Positions 46,009-58,776 of a stretch of DNA of 64,000 nt are shown in pieces (the stretch's first letter is position 1; every line of letters begins with the position of its first letter). The notes under the pieces are model-generated. The model saw only the letters and a program-made list of their open reading frames with translations. It was not told the origin of the DNA and searched no databases. Source of the stretch: Crambe crambe. Its lineage: Eukaryota > Porifera > Demospongiae > Poecilosclerida > Crambeidae. Position numbers and translations under genes: made by a program. The DNA lies in NCBI GenBank assembly GCA_963924555.1, contig OZ004587.1:5022001-5086000 (forward strand), given 5' to 3'.

Positions 46009-49000
46009 ATGCAACACAAATCGATGATCTTGATCATTGCAGCATCAGTGCTACAGTGTTTCTCCAGTGCCACTGCAATACCAAGATACAGAAGAGATGT
46101 AAAGAGTGATAAACTAGGTAATTATAATATAAAACAAAGTTTCTATAATAGCTAAATAATTCTCCAAGAAATATGAATATTCGTGGGTAAGCAATGAGAT
46201 GATGCTAAAAAGTGTATTAGCTAGCCCATTCTGTAAAAGCTATATAATTATATATAGTACAGGTCACATGACTAGATTCGTTACCAATCAGATACTCACT
46301 GAGTGTACCAAACGTTTAGTTCACACTTAGAATTAGTACAGCATGCATAGGAACTGCGTATAGGAGCCTATCAGAACGACCACTAGGACTATGTTTATCT
46401 TACTTGTTTATAATAGCAATTTCAGTACCGACTCACTAGTATAGCTAGTGTGGGTATGGGCTTGCTCAGGCTTGCTCCAATGATGGCTTTCATTATTTTT
46501 TGAGTTCTAGTAAGTCCAGATACATAGCTATTAATGAAAATAGCTACGTACCATCAATATAATTTTACATAGACTGCTACAGCATGCAGTGTAACATTCC
46601 TTTCCTCTTCTTTTTTTTTTTTTTTTTTTGGTATAGTATTTGGATTCAATCAAACAGAATTTAGGGGAGTAGAACGAGGAGAGGAATATGCTGTTGAGGT
46701 TGGCTTCTTATCGGGCAGATCTACTTCAGTAGTCATCGCTGAAATTATACTGAATTTAGGAAGTGCAGGTACGTGATTCTTTGGTATCTATCTTGTATAC
46801 ATAATTATAAGTAAGCCTCACTTTGACAAGTATTGTTTCCTTGTTTTCTTACAGGGACAGATGATGTAAAGTTAGGTACCACTTTTATAAGGATTTTCCC
46901 AAACGATCAAAATCCAAGACAACTGGTTACATTTTCATTACTTGCTGATTCAACTGCTCAAGAACTGGATGAGACATTCACCATCACTTTCACAATAACT
47001 GCCTCTAATTTTGAAAGCATTAGTTCTCCACTGATAATCAGGAACACACTCCAGGGAACGATAGTGGATCGTAATGGTACGTATGTACACATTTCACTTA
47101 GTCAATGAGTGCAGTGTGCACACGAAGGAGGAAGGAGAGATTGCAGTATATGCATTATAAGATACTTGCCTAGAAAACCTTGTGTAATGTACGAGTTCAC
47201 AAAGCTACATTGCTAGCTACCAAAATCACTACTATATTATTATCTTTAAATTCTAGAGATTTCTTTTCAATTTACGGAGGATGATTATTTGATCAATGAA
47301 AATCAGCTGATTATGCCAGTTCTGGTGGCAAAAGATCCAAGTCAGAGACTTGCAAATCCAGTCACATTAAGGGTAACTCCATTGACAGTTGATGCAGCAG
47401 TGAGAAGGGGTATCGTTGAAGATACAATTGTTCCCAATAATGACAGATCTCCAAACAGAGCACGTAAGTAAGAATAACTACACATTGGTACAATTTTCTT
47501 TAGGTGGTTATTTATTCAAGTGATAATTTTAGTGGAAGTTACGTATGTATGAGGGTATATCTATTCATGCTAAAAGTTGACATGCAAGAAGAGATGAGAC
47601 AGATCGAGCATACAGCTGCAATACTAATTATGCAATTGACTTGAATGTAATAATTGAATTAAATGTACATAATAATCCTTATACTGTAGCCTCTGGTGGG
47701 GATTGTTACATTCAAGACAACATTGGGTATAGGCCTTAACTGATGTGAGAATCAGTAGTGATGATATATAGTGTTATGGACACATTTGTGTATGAAGTTC
47801 GTCTGCAGAGACAACTATCTTTTTTTTTTTTTTTTTGAGTGTTAGCTACTACACATAACTATTTCACTCTTTAAGCTCTCTCTAATACTATGTCAACAGT
47901 ATACCTTAATTGTTCCATTTGTCCATTGTTTAATTCTTATTATACAGAGGAGGCAGACTTTGATGGCACTGTGATTGAAATTACTTACCCTGCTGATGAA
48001 GGTTTAGCTCAACCGATAGCAAGTGTGAGGGCATCTATCCCTGTGATGAATGATACAATTGATGAGGCAGAAGTACAACAATTCATTGCTTATTTGGAGA
48101 TCGCTAATGCCACCAACCTTGGTGGTGTAGACAATTCAGTTCGCAATACCACAATCTGTAGAATAGAAGATGATGACTGTAAGTATTGCATTATAATAAT
48201 TATTCCATAGGTGTAGGAATTACTTTCTGATTGTCGGGGGGAATGCCCTTTTTTATGTTTAGAATTTTGGAATACTTTCCTCATCAAATCAATTTATGGC
48301 TTGGTTGGGGGGGTGGGGTGGGGGGGGGCATGGCCCCATCAGCCCCCCTATTCCTATAATTACGCATTCTACGTAGTTAATGCTCTCAACACATGTCTTC
48401 AAAATGTACAGGCTATTACTTTAGACCCATCATAAAATGTAATAATTATTCTTATGATTCTCTACAGCTATTCAGATTGGATTTCTGTGGCAATCATATA
48501 ACTTCACAGAGCCTAGACGCAGACGTTTGTTTTCCGATGTGATAATCATAAAAAATTTTGTAACTGAACAAACATATTCAGTGGTTATCACTGCTTCCAC
48601 TCCTACTGATCCTCGTTTGAATGCCGCTACACTTGAACATAGAGGTGGTGGAGATTACAGTCTTGGATCAGTTGGACAAATTTCTCAAACCAGAGATATC
48701 GAGCCAAATATGCAGAGTATAAGATTTACTTTTTTTCTGAATGGTGATACGTTTCCAGAAGGAGTAGAATCCTTTCAAGCAACTATTACACCCAGTGAAG
48801 GATTTCCTACTTATGGAACTCCAACTACCCTCTTCAATAGTACCTTGATTAATATTATAGATGATGATAGTAAGTTCAAAGATAATGTTATTTTTTAGTC
48901 ACTGAGGTTGGATTTGAGTTTCCAGAATACTCGTTAATGAGACTAAAGGTTCTGTTGAAATTTGTGTCAATGTGACCATGCAATCTGCTAGCAGCTGCAT

Positions 49001-49545
49001 GATGACCTTGAAAGTTATAGCTTCTGCTAAGGATTATTAGTAAAGGGGGTGTTCCCACTTAGTGGGACACACAGCCTCCTGAGGATTTTTTAGTAAATTG
49101 GGTGTCCCCCACTTTGTAAATATTAAATTCTCGACATTACTTCCAGATGACTGATGATTTTCTGTCTACTAACATTTCCTTTAGCTCACGACGCTCCTTC
49201 TGTAACGACAGCATGTTCTCACACATTTGTAGCAGTGGCATGGCAGAGACCCTTCACTTCATGTGGAGTGATTAAAAGCTATGATGTTATGTTCGCCAAT
49301 TCTATTACTGGTCAAGAATTTTTGGTCAGGAATTACAGTGATATTCTCTATACAATCTCTTCAACCAGTCCAGTTCTTAATATAGGAGCAAGAGATCACT
49401 CAACTGTTCAGGTACATAAAGGACCTAGGTATATTAGAATTTTTTTTAAAAAATAAAAATATTTTTATCTTGTGCATAGGTCCGTGTTGCTGATGGAAGG
49501 TGGAGTGAACCTAAAGAGTTGTGTCCTATTCAGACTGGATTATAA
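46009..49545 (+). CDS. Secreted Calx-beta/FN3 protein, array gene 2
   Basis: Exons: 46009-46117, 46637-46768, 46855-47076, 47257-47463, 47948-48178, 48468-48869, 49185-49411, 49480-49545; 531 aa. Same architecture as gene 1. Exon 1 has an in-frame loss of 39 bases between two short AGATA-like words, which removes VKTGSVTSDLRRY-equivalent residues and leaves IPRYRRDVKSDKLG, so signal peptide and RYRR site remain. Exon 6 carries the VGQISQTRDIEPN version rather than LGQTFITRDIKPD of genes 1 and 4. Exon 5 has PVMNDTIDE where the others have PVVDDTIDE. All splice sites are intact and no stops occur, so it is probably functional. Confidence 0.84.
48307..48328. repeat. Poly-G tract in intron 5, unit 2
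   Basis: Shortest of the four G tracts (22 bases, two T interruptions). Confidence 0.9.
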
Positions 49546-50213
49546 AACTAGCCATCATGGCTTTACTTATGACATTGAGATTGTGTGTTTATCAGTAGAA
49601 TAATATTTTTATAGCTATGTACAGTGTGCATTGCATGCTCAGTGTACGTATGTACTAGTTAGCTATATCTTTTATGACAACATTCATAATAATAGCAATT
49701 ATTATTAAGTACCTGTTATTGCAATCAACTATCTACATATGTAGCTATATAGGTAGTTACCTACTTGGGAAGTTTACTAAACAACACATAATACATATAG
49801 CAGTAATTAAGCTATATGCAGCTAAGGCAATTAATACATACAGCCACATTCTGCCAGCATAGTTTTGGGAATAATACGTAGGTCCATCAAAGCAGGAAGC
49901 ATAATGCTGGCATAATAGGCTATGAAAAGTGAACTCCATGGTTGATCTTGAATGTATTTATCATGTGTACCTGGCCTAACTTGTCTGCTAGTGAGATAGC
50001 AAATAGCCTTTCAATACACACATATATATATGAAAGGAAAAATTTTTTTATGCTAAATAAAAAGGCCATGTAGCTCCTTTAACAGTTTCTGTCAACAAAA
50101 ATCAAAAAAATGCTGCCTTCAATACTCCTCTCAATAATCCCTACATCATTGCCTCCCACCAAGCTGCTTTAATTGTTCATGTCAGTATAAAAGTGTTCTG
50201 CTTGCATGGTTTA

Positions 50214-50727
50214 GGCATGCAATCACTCGTGAGTGCTGTGTGTTCCGCAGGAGCCAAAAATGTCGTGCTTCTTGGAGGATTGGCTTGGTCCAACTCCCTT
50301 GCTCAGTGGACAGAGTACCTACCAGTTGATCCGCTCAACAACACAGCTGCAACATGGCACAGCTACAATCTTAACTATTGCAACAACCGGAACTGCTGGG
50401 ACTCTGTCGCTCAAGTAAAACAAAAATTCCCTATAGTGTGCACAGAGTTGGAGAAAATGACTGTGCCGGAGGCTACGTGTCAGGCCTAATGAAATGGATG
50501 GATGACATGGTAATCAGCTACTTGGCATGAACCTACAACACCTGGGACTGCAAGTCTGGTCCTGCTCTTATCAGCAGCTATGATAATGGTGGAGTGCCAA
50601 CTAACTACAGCCAGGCAGTAAAGAATCACTATGCTATGAACACTATGAGCTAATTAAACATCTGTTCCTCTGTATTTGAAGCCTATTATAGTGTTATAAA
50701 TTTTTATGTGCCAGAATAAGTATTACA
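50214..50727 (+). pseudogene. GH5 cellulase 3' fragment, unit 2
   Basis: Equivalent to the unit 1 fragment, with the same start point, frameshift and W-to-stop change. Private changes include NNRNCW for NNQNCW and an A in place of G in the NYGQ region (NYSQ). Confidence 0.9.
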
Positions 50728-51164
50728 ATGGACTCATTATCATAATAATCTCTACATTCTCTTCTATTCTTGCTAGCTATTATGCATTATTTAAATTCAG
50801 TATTGATTGCAATGCAAAATATAATCATATTCATAGCTAGCTATACAAATAATTGCATTCTTTTAAAACCACAATGTAACCCATTGAAAGTTCTAGGGTG
50901 CTTATGATGTGGTCATTTATTAGTTTAGAGCCCTGATGCATGGCTGGTGATTTCACAGTTTTAAAACTTCAAAGCATAATAATTATTATGGATGCCATAA
51001 TATTGGATGACCCCCAAACACTTGGGAGTTGGATCATCTGGTAACATTACATTGCATTGCACGTACATAATTATGCTGCCACAAACGTTTACATAATATG
51101 CTGCCATATTCACTTGTAATTGACTAACTGGACCTGGCAGGTACTATCAAGCTATGATAATAGC

Positions 51165-51484
51165 TACAGTGTAACCTGGTTATCTGCACCTCTTTATCTG
51201 GAACCTCTTTATCCGGATTAGGAAATAGTGATTAATACATGCACTACAAGCATGTGTAATGGATATTTTCTGAGAGTGCTTTGCACAGGCACATAATTAG
51301 CAACTGCATAACAACAAGCTACACTGTTCTAAGCTGTTAGTAGCTTTAAAAAAATCCCAAACAGCCAACATAACCTCAACACTATTATTTTAATACTATT
51401 TCACTTATCCAGACTAATTCACTTATCCGGCAGCCAGGAAAAAATGCTTGGATAAAGATATCCGGATAACCGAGGTTCGACTGT
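51165..51484. mobile_element. Pogo/Tigger-like MITE, unit 2
   Basis: Copy of the element at 44846-45159 with the same terminal inverted repeats and small internal indels. It sits at the same place in the unit, so it was amplified with the array instead of inserting independently. Confidence 0.75.
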
Positions 51485-52343
51485 AATCACTATAGCTAGT
51501 GCCTATAGTGGCTGTATGATTGTAGTTAGCTAGCTATGTCTGCTCACATTTTGAACTGACACACACGAGTTTTGTTTTACCAGTGCATCTATGGTTGTAT
51601 ATTCAGAGTCATGGCAACTTTCTTCTACTCTGGACACCTTAGGATTCATGGAGTGCTTAGCTATACACATACAAGCAACAACAGCTCACTATAAAATGAA
51701 AGAATGAAAGTGTTTACTGCACATCATTTTTCCCAATTAATCCACACATTGTTATGTTTTTTAGTGTGTGCGTTGGGACCTTTTTAGTGGCAGTACACAT
51801 TTTCATTTTTAAAGTGAGCAGTCATGATTAATGTACATTAGCACAACCATCTTCTTATTTCCTGTTGGTTAACCATTGTGGTTAATGTAACCACGGTGAT
51901 GCAGCCAGAAGACTGACAAACATCGTTAAATCTGGGTTTTGTCCCCGGACACCCTGGGATTATGGCAGGAGGAAGTTATTTGAGTGTGGTATTAAAACAA
52001 CACCGTAAAAAGGAAGTTTGAGGCCAGAAATATACATAAGATCATACTGAAACCACTGCATTCATGCATGTCCTCTGCTACTGAGGGAAGGTATTGGTTT
52101 ACAGTACATCCGAAGAATGGTATTAGCTATCACCACCTTGAGGCAGTAAGTCATTAGCTAAATGTTTCAAAAAGGATGACGGTTATGATTAAAAGGTTAT
52201 TGACTAGCCTAGCTAGCTATAAAAAAGGAAGATTGGATTAAAAATTTCAGTGCAGAATTCTCAACGTCAACAAAAGTTAAAGCTGCAATTTGCACTTGGG
52301 AAATATCAAGCAATTAAAAGTATCTGCTCAGATTGTTGAAGAG

Positions 52344-55300
52344 ATGCAACACAAATCGATGATCTTGATCATTGCAGCATCAGTGCTACAGTGTTTCTCC
52401 AGTGCCACTGCAATACCAAGATATGTGAAAATAGGATCTGTAACGTCGGATTTAAGACAATACAGAAGAGATGTAAAGAGTGATAAACTAGGTAATTATA
52501 ATATAAAAATAAGTTTCTATAATAGCTAAATAATTCTCCAAGAAATATGAATATTCGTGGGTAAGCAATGAGATGATGCTAAAAAGTGCATCAGCTAGCC
52601 CATTCTGTAAAGCTATATAATTAGTACAGGTCACATGACTAAATTTGTTACCAATCAGATACTGAGTGCACCAAACGTTTAGTTCACACAGGGGCAGATC
52701 CAGCAATTTTGAAAGGGAGGGGTCCAACATGCCCCTCCTGTGGAAGCAATAAATTAGTTAAATTAGAATCCCTTTAGAGAATAAAACACAAAATGAGTTG
52801 ATCAAAAAAGTACGGAAGTTTGGAATAATCGTCTTTTGTGCTGAATTATAAACTATTAACAACTTGTCAACAAATGCAACTTCAAAATTAAAAAAAAGGG
52901 GGGTCTGGACCCCCTGGACCACTACCCTGGATCTGCCCCTGTCACACTTTCATTATTTTCAGAGCTCTAGTAAGTCCAGATACATAGCTATTAATGAAAA
53001 TAGCTACGTACCATCAATATAATTTTACATAGACTGCTACAACATGCAGTGTATCATTCCTTTCTTCTTCTTCTTTTTTTTTTTTTTTTTTTTTTTGGTA
53101 TAGTATTTGGATTCAATCAAACAGAATTTAGGGGAGTAGAACGAGGAGAGGAATATGCTGTTGAGGTTGGCTTCTTATCGGGCAGATCTACTTCAGTAGT
53201 CATCGCTGAAATTATACTGAATTTAGGAAGTGCAGGTACGTGATTCTTTGGTATCTATCTTGTATACATAATTATAAGTAAGCCTCACTTTGACAAGTAT
53301 TGTTTCCTTGTTTTCTTACAGGGACAGATGATGTAAAGTTAGGTACCACTTTTATAAGGATTTTCCCAAACGATCAAAATCCAAGACAACTGGTTACATT
53401 TTCATTACTTGCTGATTCAACTGCTCAAGAACTGGATGAGACATTTACCATCACTTTCACTATAACTGCCTCTAATTTTGAAAGCATTAGTTCTCCACTG
53501 ATAATCAGGAACACACTCCAGGGAACGATAGTGGATCGTAATGGTACGTATGTACACATTTCACTTAGTCAATGAGTGCAGTGTGCACACGAAGGAGGAA
53601 GGAGAGATTGCAGTATATGCATTATAAGATACTTGCCTAGAAAACCTTGTGTAATGTACGAGTTAACAAAGCTACATTGCTACGTAGCTACCAAAATCAC
53701 TAATATATTATTATCTTTAAATTCTAGAGATTTCTTTTCAATTTACGGAGGATGACTATTTGATCAATGAAAATCAGCTGATTATGCCAGTTCTGGTGGC
53801 AAAAGATCCAAGTCAGAGACTTGCAAATCCAGTCACATTAAGGGTAACTCCATTGACAGTTGATGCAGCAGTGAGAAGGGATATTGTTGAAGATACAATT
53901 GTTCCCAATAATGACACATCTCCAAACAGAGCACGTAAGTAAGAATAACTATACATTGGTACAATTTTCTTTAGGTGGTTATTTATTCAAGTGATAATTT
54001 TAGTGGAAGTTACGTACGTATGTGGGTATATCTATTCATTCTAAAAGTTGACATGCAAGAAGAGATGAGACAGATCGAGCATACAGCTGCAATACTAATT
54101 ATGCAATTGACTTGAATGTAATAATTGAATTAAATGTACATAATAATCCTTATATCGTAGCCTCTGGTGGGGATTATTACATTCAAGACAACATTGGGTA
54201 TAGGCCTTAACTGATGTGAGAATCAGTAGTGATGATATATAGTGTTATGAACACATTTGTGTATGAAGTTCGTCTGCAGAGACAACTATCTTCTTTTTTT
54301 TTGAGTGCTAGCTACTACACATAATTATTTCACTCTTTAAGCTCTCTCTAATACTATGTCAACAGTATACCTTAATTGTTCCATTTGTCCATTGTTTAAT
54401 TCTTATTATACAGAGGAGGCAGACTTTGATGGCACTGTGATTGAAATTACTTACCCTGCTGATGAAGGTTTAGCTCAACCGATAGCAAGTGTGAGGGCAT
54501 CTATCCCTGTGGTGGATGATACAATTGATGAGGCAGAAGTACAACAATTCATTGCTTATTTGGAGATCGCTAATGCCACCAACCTTGGTGGTGTAGACAA
54601 TTCAGTTCGCAATACCACAATCTGTAGAATAGAAGATGATGACTGTAAGTATTGCATTATAATAATTATTCCATAGGTGTAGGAATTACTTTCTGATTGT
54701 CGGGGGGGAATGCCCTTTTTTATGTTTAGAATTTTGGAATACTTTCCTCATCAAATCAATTTATGGCTTGGTTGGGGGGGGGGGGGGGGTGGGGTGGGGG
54801 GCATGGTCCCACCAGCCCCCCTATTCCTATAATTATGCATTCTACGTAGTTAATGCTCTCAACACATGTCTTCAAAATGTACAGGCTATTACTTTAGACC
54901 CATCATAAAATGTAATAATTATTCTTATGATTCTCTACAGCTATTCAGATTGGATTTCTGTGGCAATCATATAACTTCACAGAGTCTAGACGCAGACGTT
55001 TGTTTTCCGATGTGATAATCCTAAAAAATTCTGTAACTGAACAAACATATTCAGTGGTTATCACTGCTTCCACTCCTACTGATCCTCGTTTGAATGCCGC
55101 TACACTTGAACATAGAGGTGGTGGAGATTACAGTCTTGGATCACTTGGACAAATTTCTCAAACCAGAGATATCGAGCCAAATATGCAGAGTATAAGATTT
55201 ACTTTTTTTCTGAATGGTGATACGTTTCCAGAAGGAGTAGAATCCTTTCAAGCAACTATTACACCCAGTGAAGGATTTCCTACTTATGGAACTCCAACTA

Positions 55301-56022
55301 CCCTCTTCAATAGTACCTTGATTAATATTATAGATGATGATAGTAAGTTCAAAGATAATGTTATTTTTTAGTCACTGAGGTTGGATTTGAGTTTCCAGAA
55401 TACTCGTTAATGAGACTAAAGGTTCTGTTGAAATTTGTGTTAATGTGACCATGCAATCTGCTAGCAGCTGCATGATGACCTTGAAAGTTATAGCTTCTGC
55501 TAAGGATTATTAGTAAAGGGGATGTTCCCACTTAGAGGGACACACAGCCTCCTAAGGATTTTTTTAGTAAATTGGGTGTCCCCCACTTTGTAAATATTAA
55601 ATTCTTGACATTACTTCCAGCTGACTGATGATTTTCTGTCTACTAACATTTCCTTTAGCTCACGACGCTCCTTCTGTAATGACAGCATGTTCTCACACAT
55701 TTGTAGCAGTGGCATGGCAGAGACCTTTCACTTCATGTGGAGTGATTAAAACCTATGATGTTATGTTCGCCAATTCTATTACTGGTCAAGAATTTTTGGT
55801 CAGGAATTACAGTGATATTCTCTATACAATCTCTTCGACCAGTCCAGTTCTTAATATAGGAGCAAGAGATCACTCAACTGTTCAGGTACATAAAGGACCT
55901 ACGTAGGTATATTAGAATTTTTTTTTAAAATAAAAATATTTTTATCTTGTGCATAGGTCCGTGTTGCTGATGGAAGGTGGAGTGAACCTAAAGAGTTGTG
56001 TCCTATTCAGACTGGATTATAA
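52344..56022 (+). CDS. Secreted Calx-beta/FN3 protein, array gene 3
   Basis: Exons: 52344-52491, 53104-53235, 53322-53543, 53728-53934, 54414-54644, 54941-55342, 55659-55885, 55957-56022; 544 aa. It has the long exon 1 as in gene 1 (YVKIGSVTSDLRQYRRD; here the strict RYRR becomes QYRR). Exon 6 is the ISQTRDIEPN version as in gene 2, with VIILKNS where others have VIIIKN. Exon 7 reads VIKTYD as in gene 4. Intron 1 holds an inserted MITE and has lost sequence present in the other copies. Splice sites and frame are intact. Confidence 0.84.
52689..52941. mobile_element. MITE inserted in intron 1 of array gene 3
   Basis: CAGGGGCAGATCCAG at the left is mirrored by CTGGATCTGCCCCTG at the right, a 15-bp perfect inverted repeat, flanked by TCACA on both sides (possible 5-bp target duplication). 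It is absent from the other three units, which keep about 200 bases of intron missing here. An isolated right end of the same family lies near 6910-6932. hAT-like by its CAGGGG terminus, but this is tentative. Confidence 0.8.
54774..54801. repeat. Poly-G tract in intron 5, unit 3
   Basis: 28 bases of G with two T interruptions. Confidence 0.9.
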
Positions 56023-56674
56023 AACTAGCCATCATGGCTTTACTTATGACATTGAGATTGTGTGTTCATCAGTAGAATAATATTTTTATAGCTATGTACA
56101 GTGTGCATTGCATGCTCAGTGTACGTATGTACTAGTTAGCTATATCTTTTATGACAACATTCATAATAATAGCAATTATTATTAAGTACCTGTTATTGCA
56201 TTCAACTATCTACATATGTAGCTATATAGGTAGTTACCTACTTGGGAAGTTTACTAAACAACACATAATACGTATAGCAGTAATTAAGCTATATGCAGCT
56301 AAGGCAATTAATACATACAGCCACATTCTGCCAGCATAGTTTTGGGAATAATACGTAGGTCCATCAAAGCAGGAAGCATAATGCTGGCATAATAGGCTAT
56401 GAAAAGTGAACTCCATGGTTGATCTTGAATGTATTTATCATGTGTACCTGGCCTAACTTGTCTGCTAGTGAGATAGCAAATATAGCCTTTCAATACACAC
56501 ATATATATATGAAAGGAAAAATTTTTTTATGCTAAATAAAAAGACCATGTAGCTCCTTTAACAGTTTCTGTCAACAAAAATCAAAATTATGCTGCTTTCA
56601 ACACTCCTCTCAATAATCCCTACATCATTGCCTCCCACCATGTCAGTATAAAAGTGTTCTGCTTGCATGGTTTA

Positions 56675-57188
56675 GGCATGCAATCACTCGTGAGTGCTGT
56701 GTGTTCCGCAGGAGCCAAAAATGTCGTGCTTCTTGGAGGATTGGCTTGGTCCAACTCCCTTGCTCAGTGGACAGAGTACCTACCAGTTGATCCGCTCAAT
56801 AAAACAGCTGCAACATGGCACAGCTACAACCTTAACTATTGCAACAACCAGAACTGCTGGGACTCTGTCGCTCAAGTAAAACAAAAATTCCCTATAGTGT
56901 GCACAGAGTTGGAGAAAATGACTGTGCCGGAGGCTACGTGTCGGGCCTAATGAAATGGATGGATGACATGGGAATCAGCTACTTGGCATGAACCTACATT
57001 GCCTGGGACTGCAAGTCTGGTCCTGCTCTTATCAGCAGCTATGATAATGGTGGAGTGCCAACTAACTACGGCCAGGCAGTAAAGAATCATCATGCTATGA
57101 ACACTATGAGCTAATTAAACATCTGTTCCTCTGTATTTGAAGCCTATTATAGTGTTATAAATTTTTATGTGCCAGAATAAGTATTACA
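56675..57188 (+). pseudogene. GH5 cellulase 3' fragment, unit 3
   Basis: As in unit 1, with LNKTAATW in place of LNNTAATW. The bases just upstream are shortened (AAGCTGCTTTAATTGTTCA is missing) relative to other units. Confidence 0.9.
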
Positions 57189-57593
57189 GTGGACTCATTA
57201 TCATAATAATCTCTACATTCTCTTCTATTCTTGCTAGCTATTATGCATGATTTAAATTCAGTATTGATTGCAATGCAAAATATAATCATATTCATAGCTA
57301 GCTATACAAATAATTGCATTCTTTTAAAACCACAATGTAATTAACCCATTGAAAGTTCTAGGGTGTTTGGTTTACTGGTCATTTATTAGTTTAGAGCCCT
57401 GATGGCTGGTGATTTCACAGTTTTAAAACTTCAAAGCATAATAATTATTATGGATGCCATAATATTGGATGACACCCAAACACTTGGGAGTTGGATCATC
57501 TGGTAACATTACATTGCATTGCACGTATGCTGCCATATTCACTTGTAATTGACTAACTGGACCTGGTGGGTACTATCAAGCTGTGATAATAGC

Positions 57594-57916
57594 TACAGTG
57601 TAACCTGGTTATCTGCACCTCTTTATCTGGAACCTCTTTATCCAGATTAGGAAATAGTGATTAATACATGCTCTATACAAGCATGTGTAATGGATATTTT
57701 CTGAGAGTGCTTTGCACAGGCACATAATTAGCAACTGCATAACAACAAGCTACATTGTTCTAAGCTGTTAGTAGCTTTAAAAAAATCCCAAACAGCCAAC
57801 ATAATCTCAACACTATTATTTTAATACTATTTCACTTATCCGGACTAATTCACTTATCCGGCAGCCAGGGAAAAATGCTTGGATAAAGATATCCGGATAA
57901 CCGAGGTTCGACTGTA
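57594..57916. mobile_element. Pogo/Tigger-like MITE, unit 3
   Basis: Third copy of the unit's MITE with intact terminal repeats. Confidence 0.75.
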
Positions 57917-58776
57917 ATCACTATAGCTAGTGCCTATAGTGGCTGTATGATTGTAGTTAGCTAGCTATGTCTGCTCACATTTTGAACTGACACACACGAG
58001 TTTTGTTTTACCAGTGCATCTACGTATATATGGTTGTACATTCAGAGTCATGGCAACTTTCTTCTACTCTGGACACCTTAGGATTCATGGAGTGCTTAGC
58101 TATACACATACAAGCATGCAGCTCACTGTAAAATGAAAGAATGAAAGTGTTTACTGCACATCATTTTTCCCAATTAATCCACACATTTGTTATGTTTTTT
58201 AGTGTGTGCGTTGGGACCTTTTTAGTGGCAGTACACATTTTCATTTTTAAAGTGAGCAGTCATGATTAATGCACAACCATCTTCTTATTTCCTGTTGGTT
58301 AACCATTGTGGTTAATGTAACCACGGTGATGCAGCCAGAAGACTGACAAACATTGTTTAATCTGTTAAATCTGGGTTATGTCCCCAAACACCCTTGGACT
58401 ATATGGCAGGAGGAAGTGTGGTATTAAAACAACACCGTAAAAAGGAAGTTTGAGGCCAGAAATAATTATGAGATCATACTGAAACCACTGCATTCATGCA
58501 TGTCCTCTGCTACTGAGGGAAGGTATTGGTTTACACTACATCCAGAGAACGGTATTAGCTATTACCACCTTGAGCCAAGTCATTAGCTAAATATTTCAAA
58601 AAGGATGACAGATAAAATTGATTAAAAGGTTATTGACCAGCCTAGCTAGCTATAAAAAAGGAAGATTGGATTAAAAATTTCAGTGCAGAATTCTCAACGT
58701 CAACAAAAGTTAAAGCTGCAATTTGCACTTGGGAAATATCAAGCAATTAAAAGTATCTGCTCAGATTGTTGAAGAG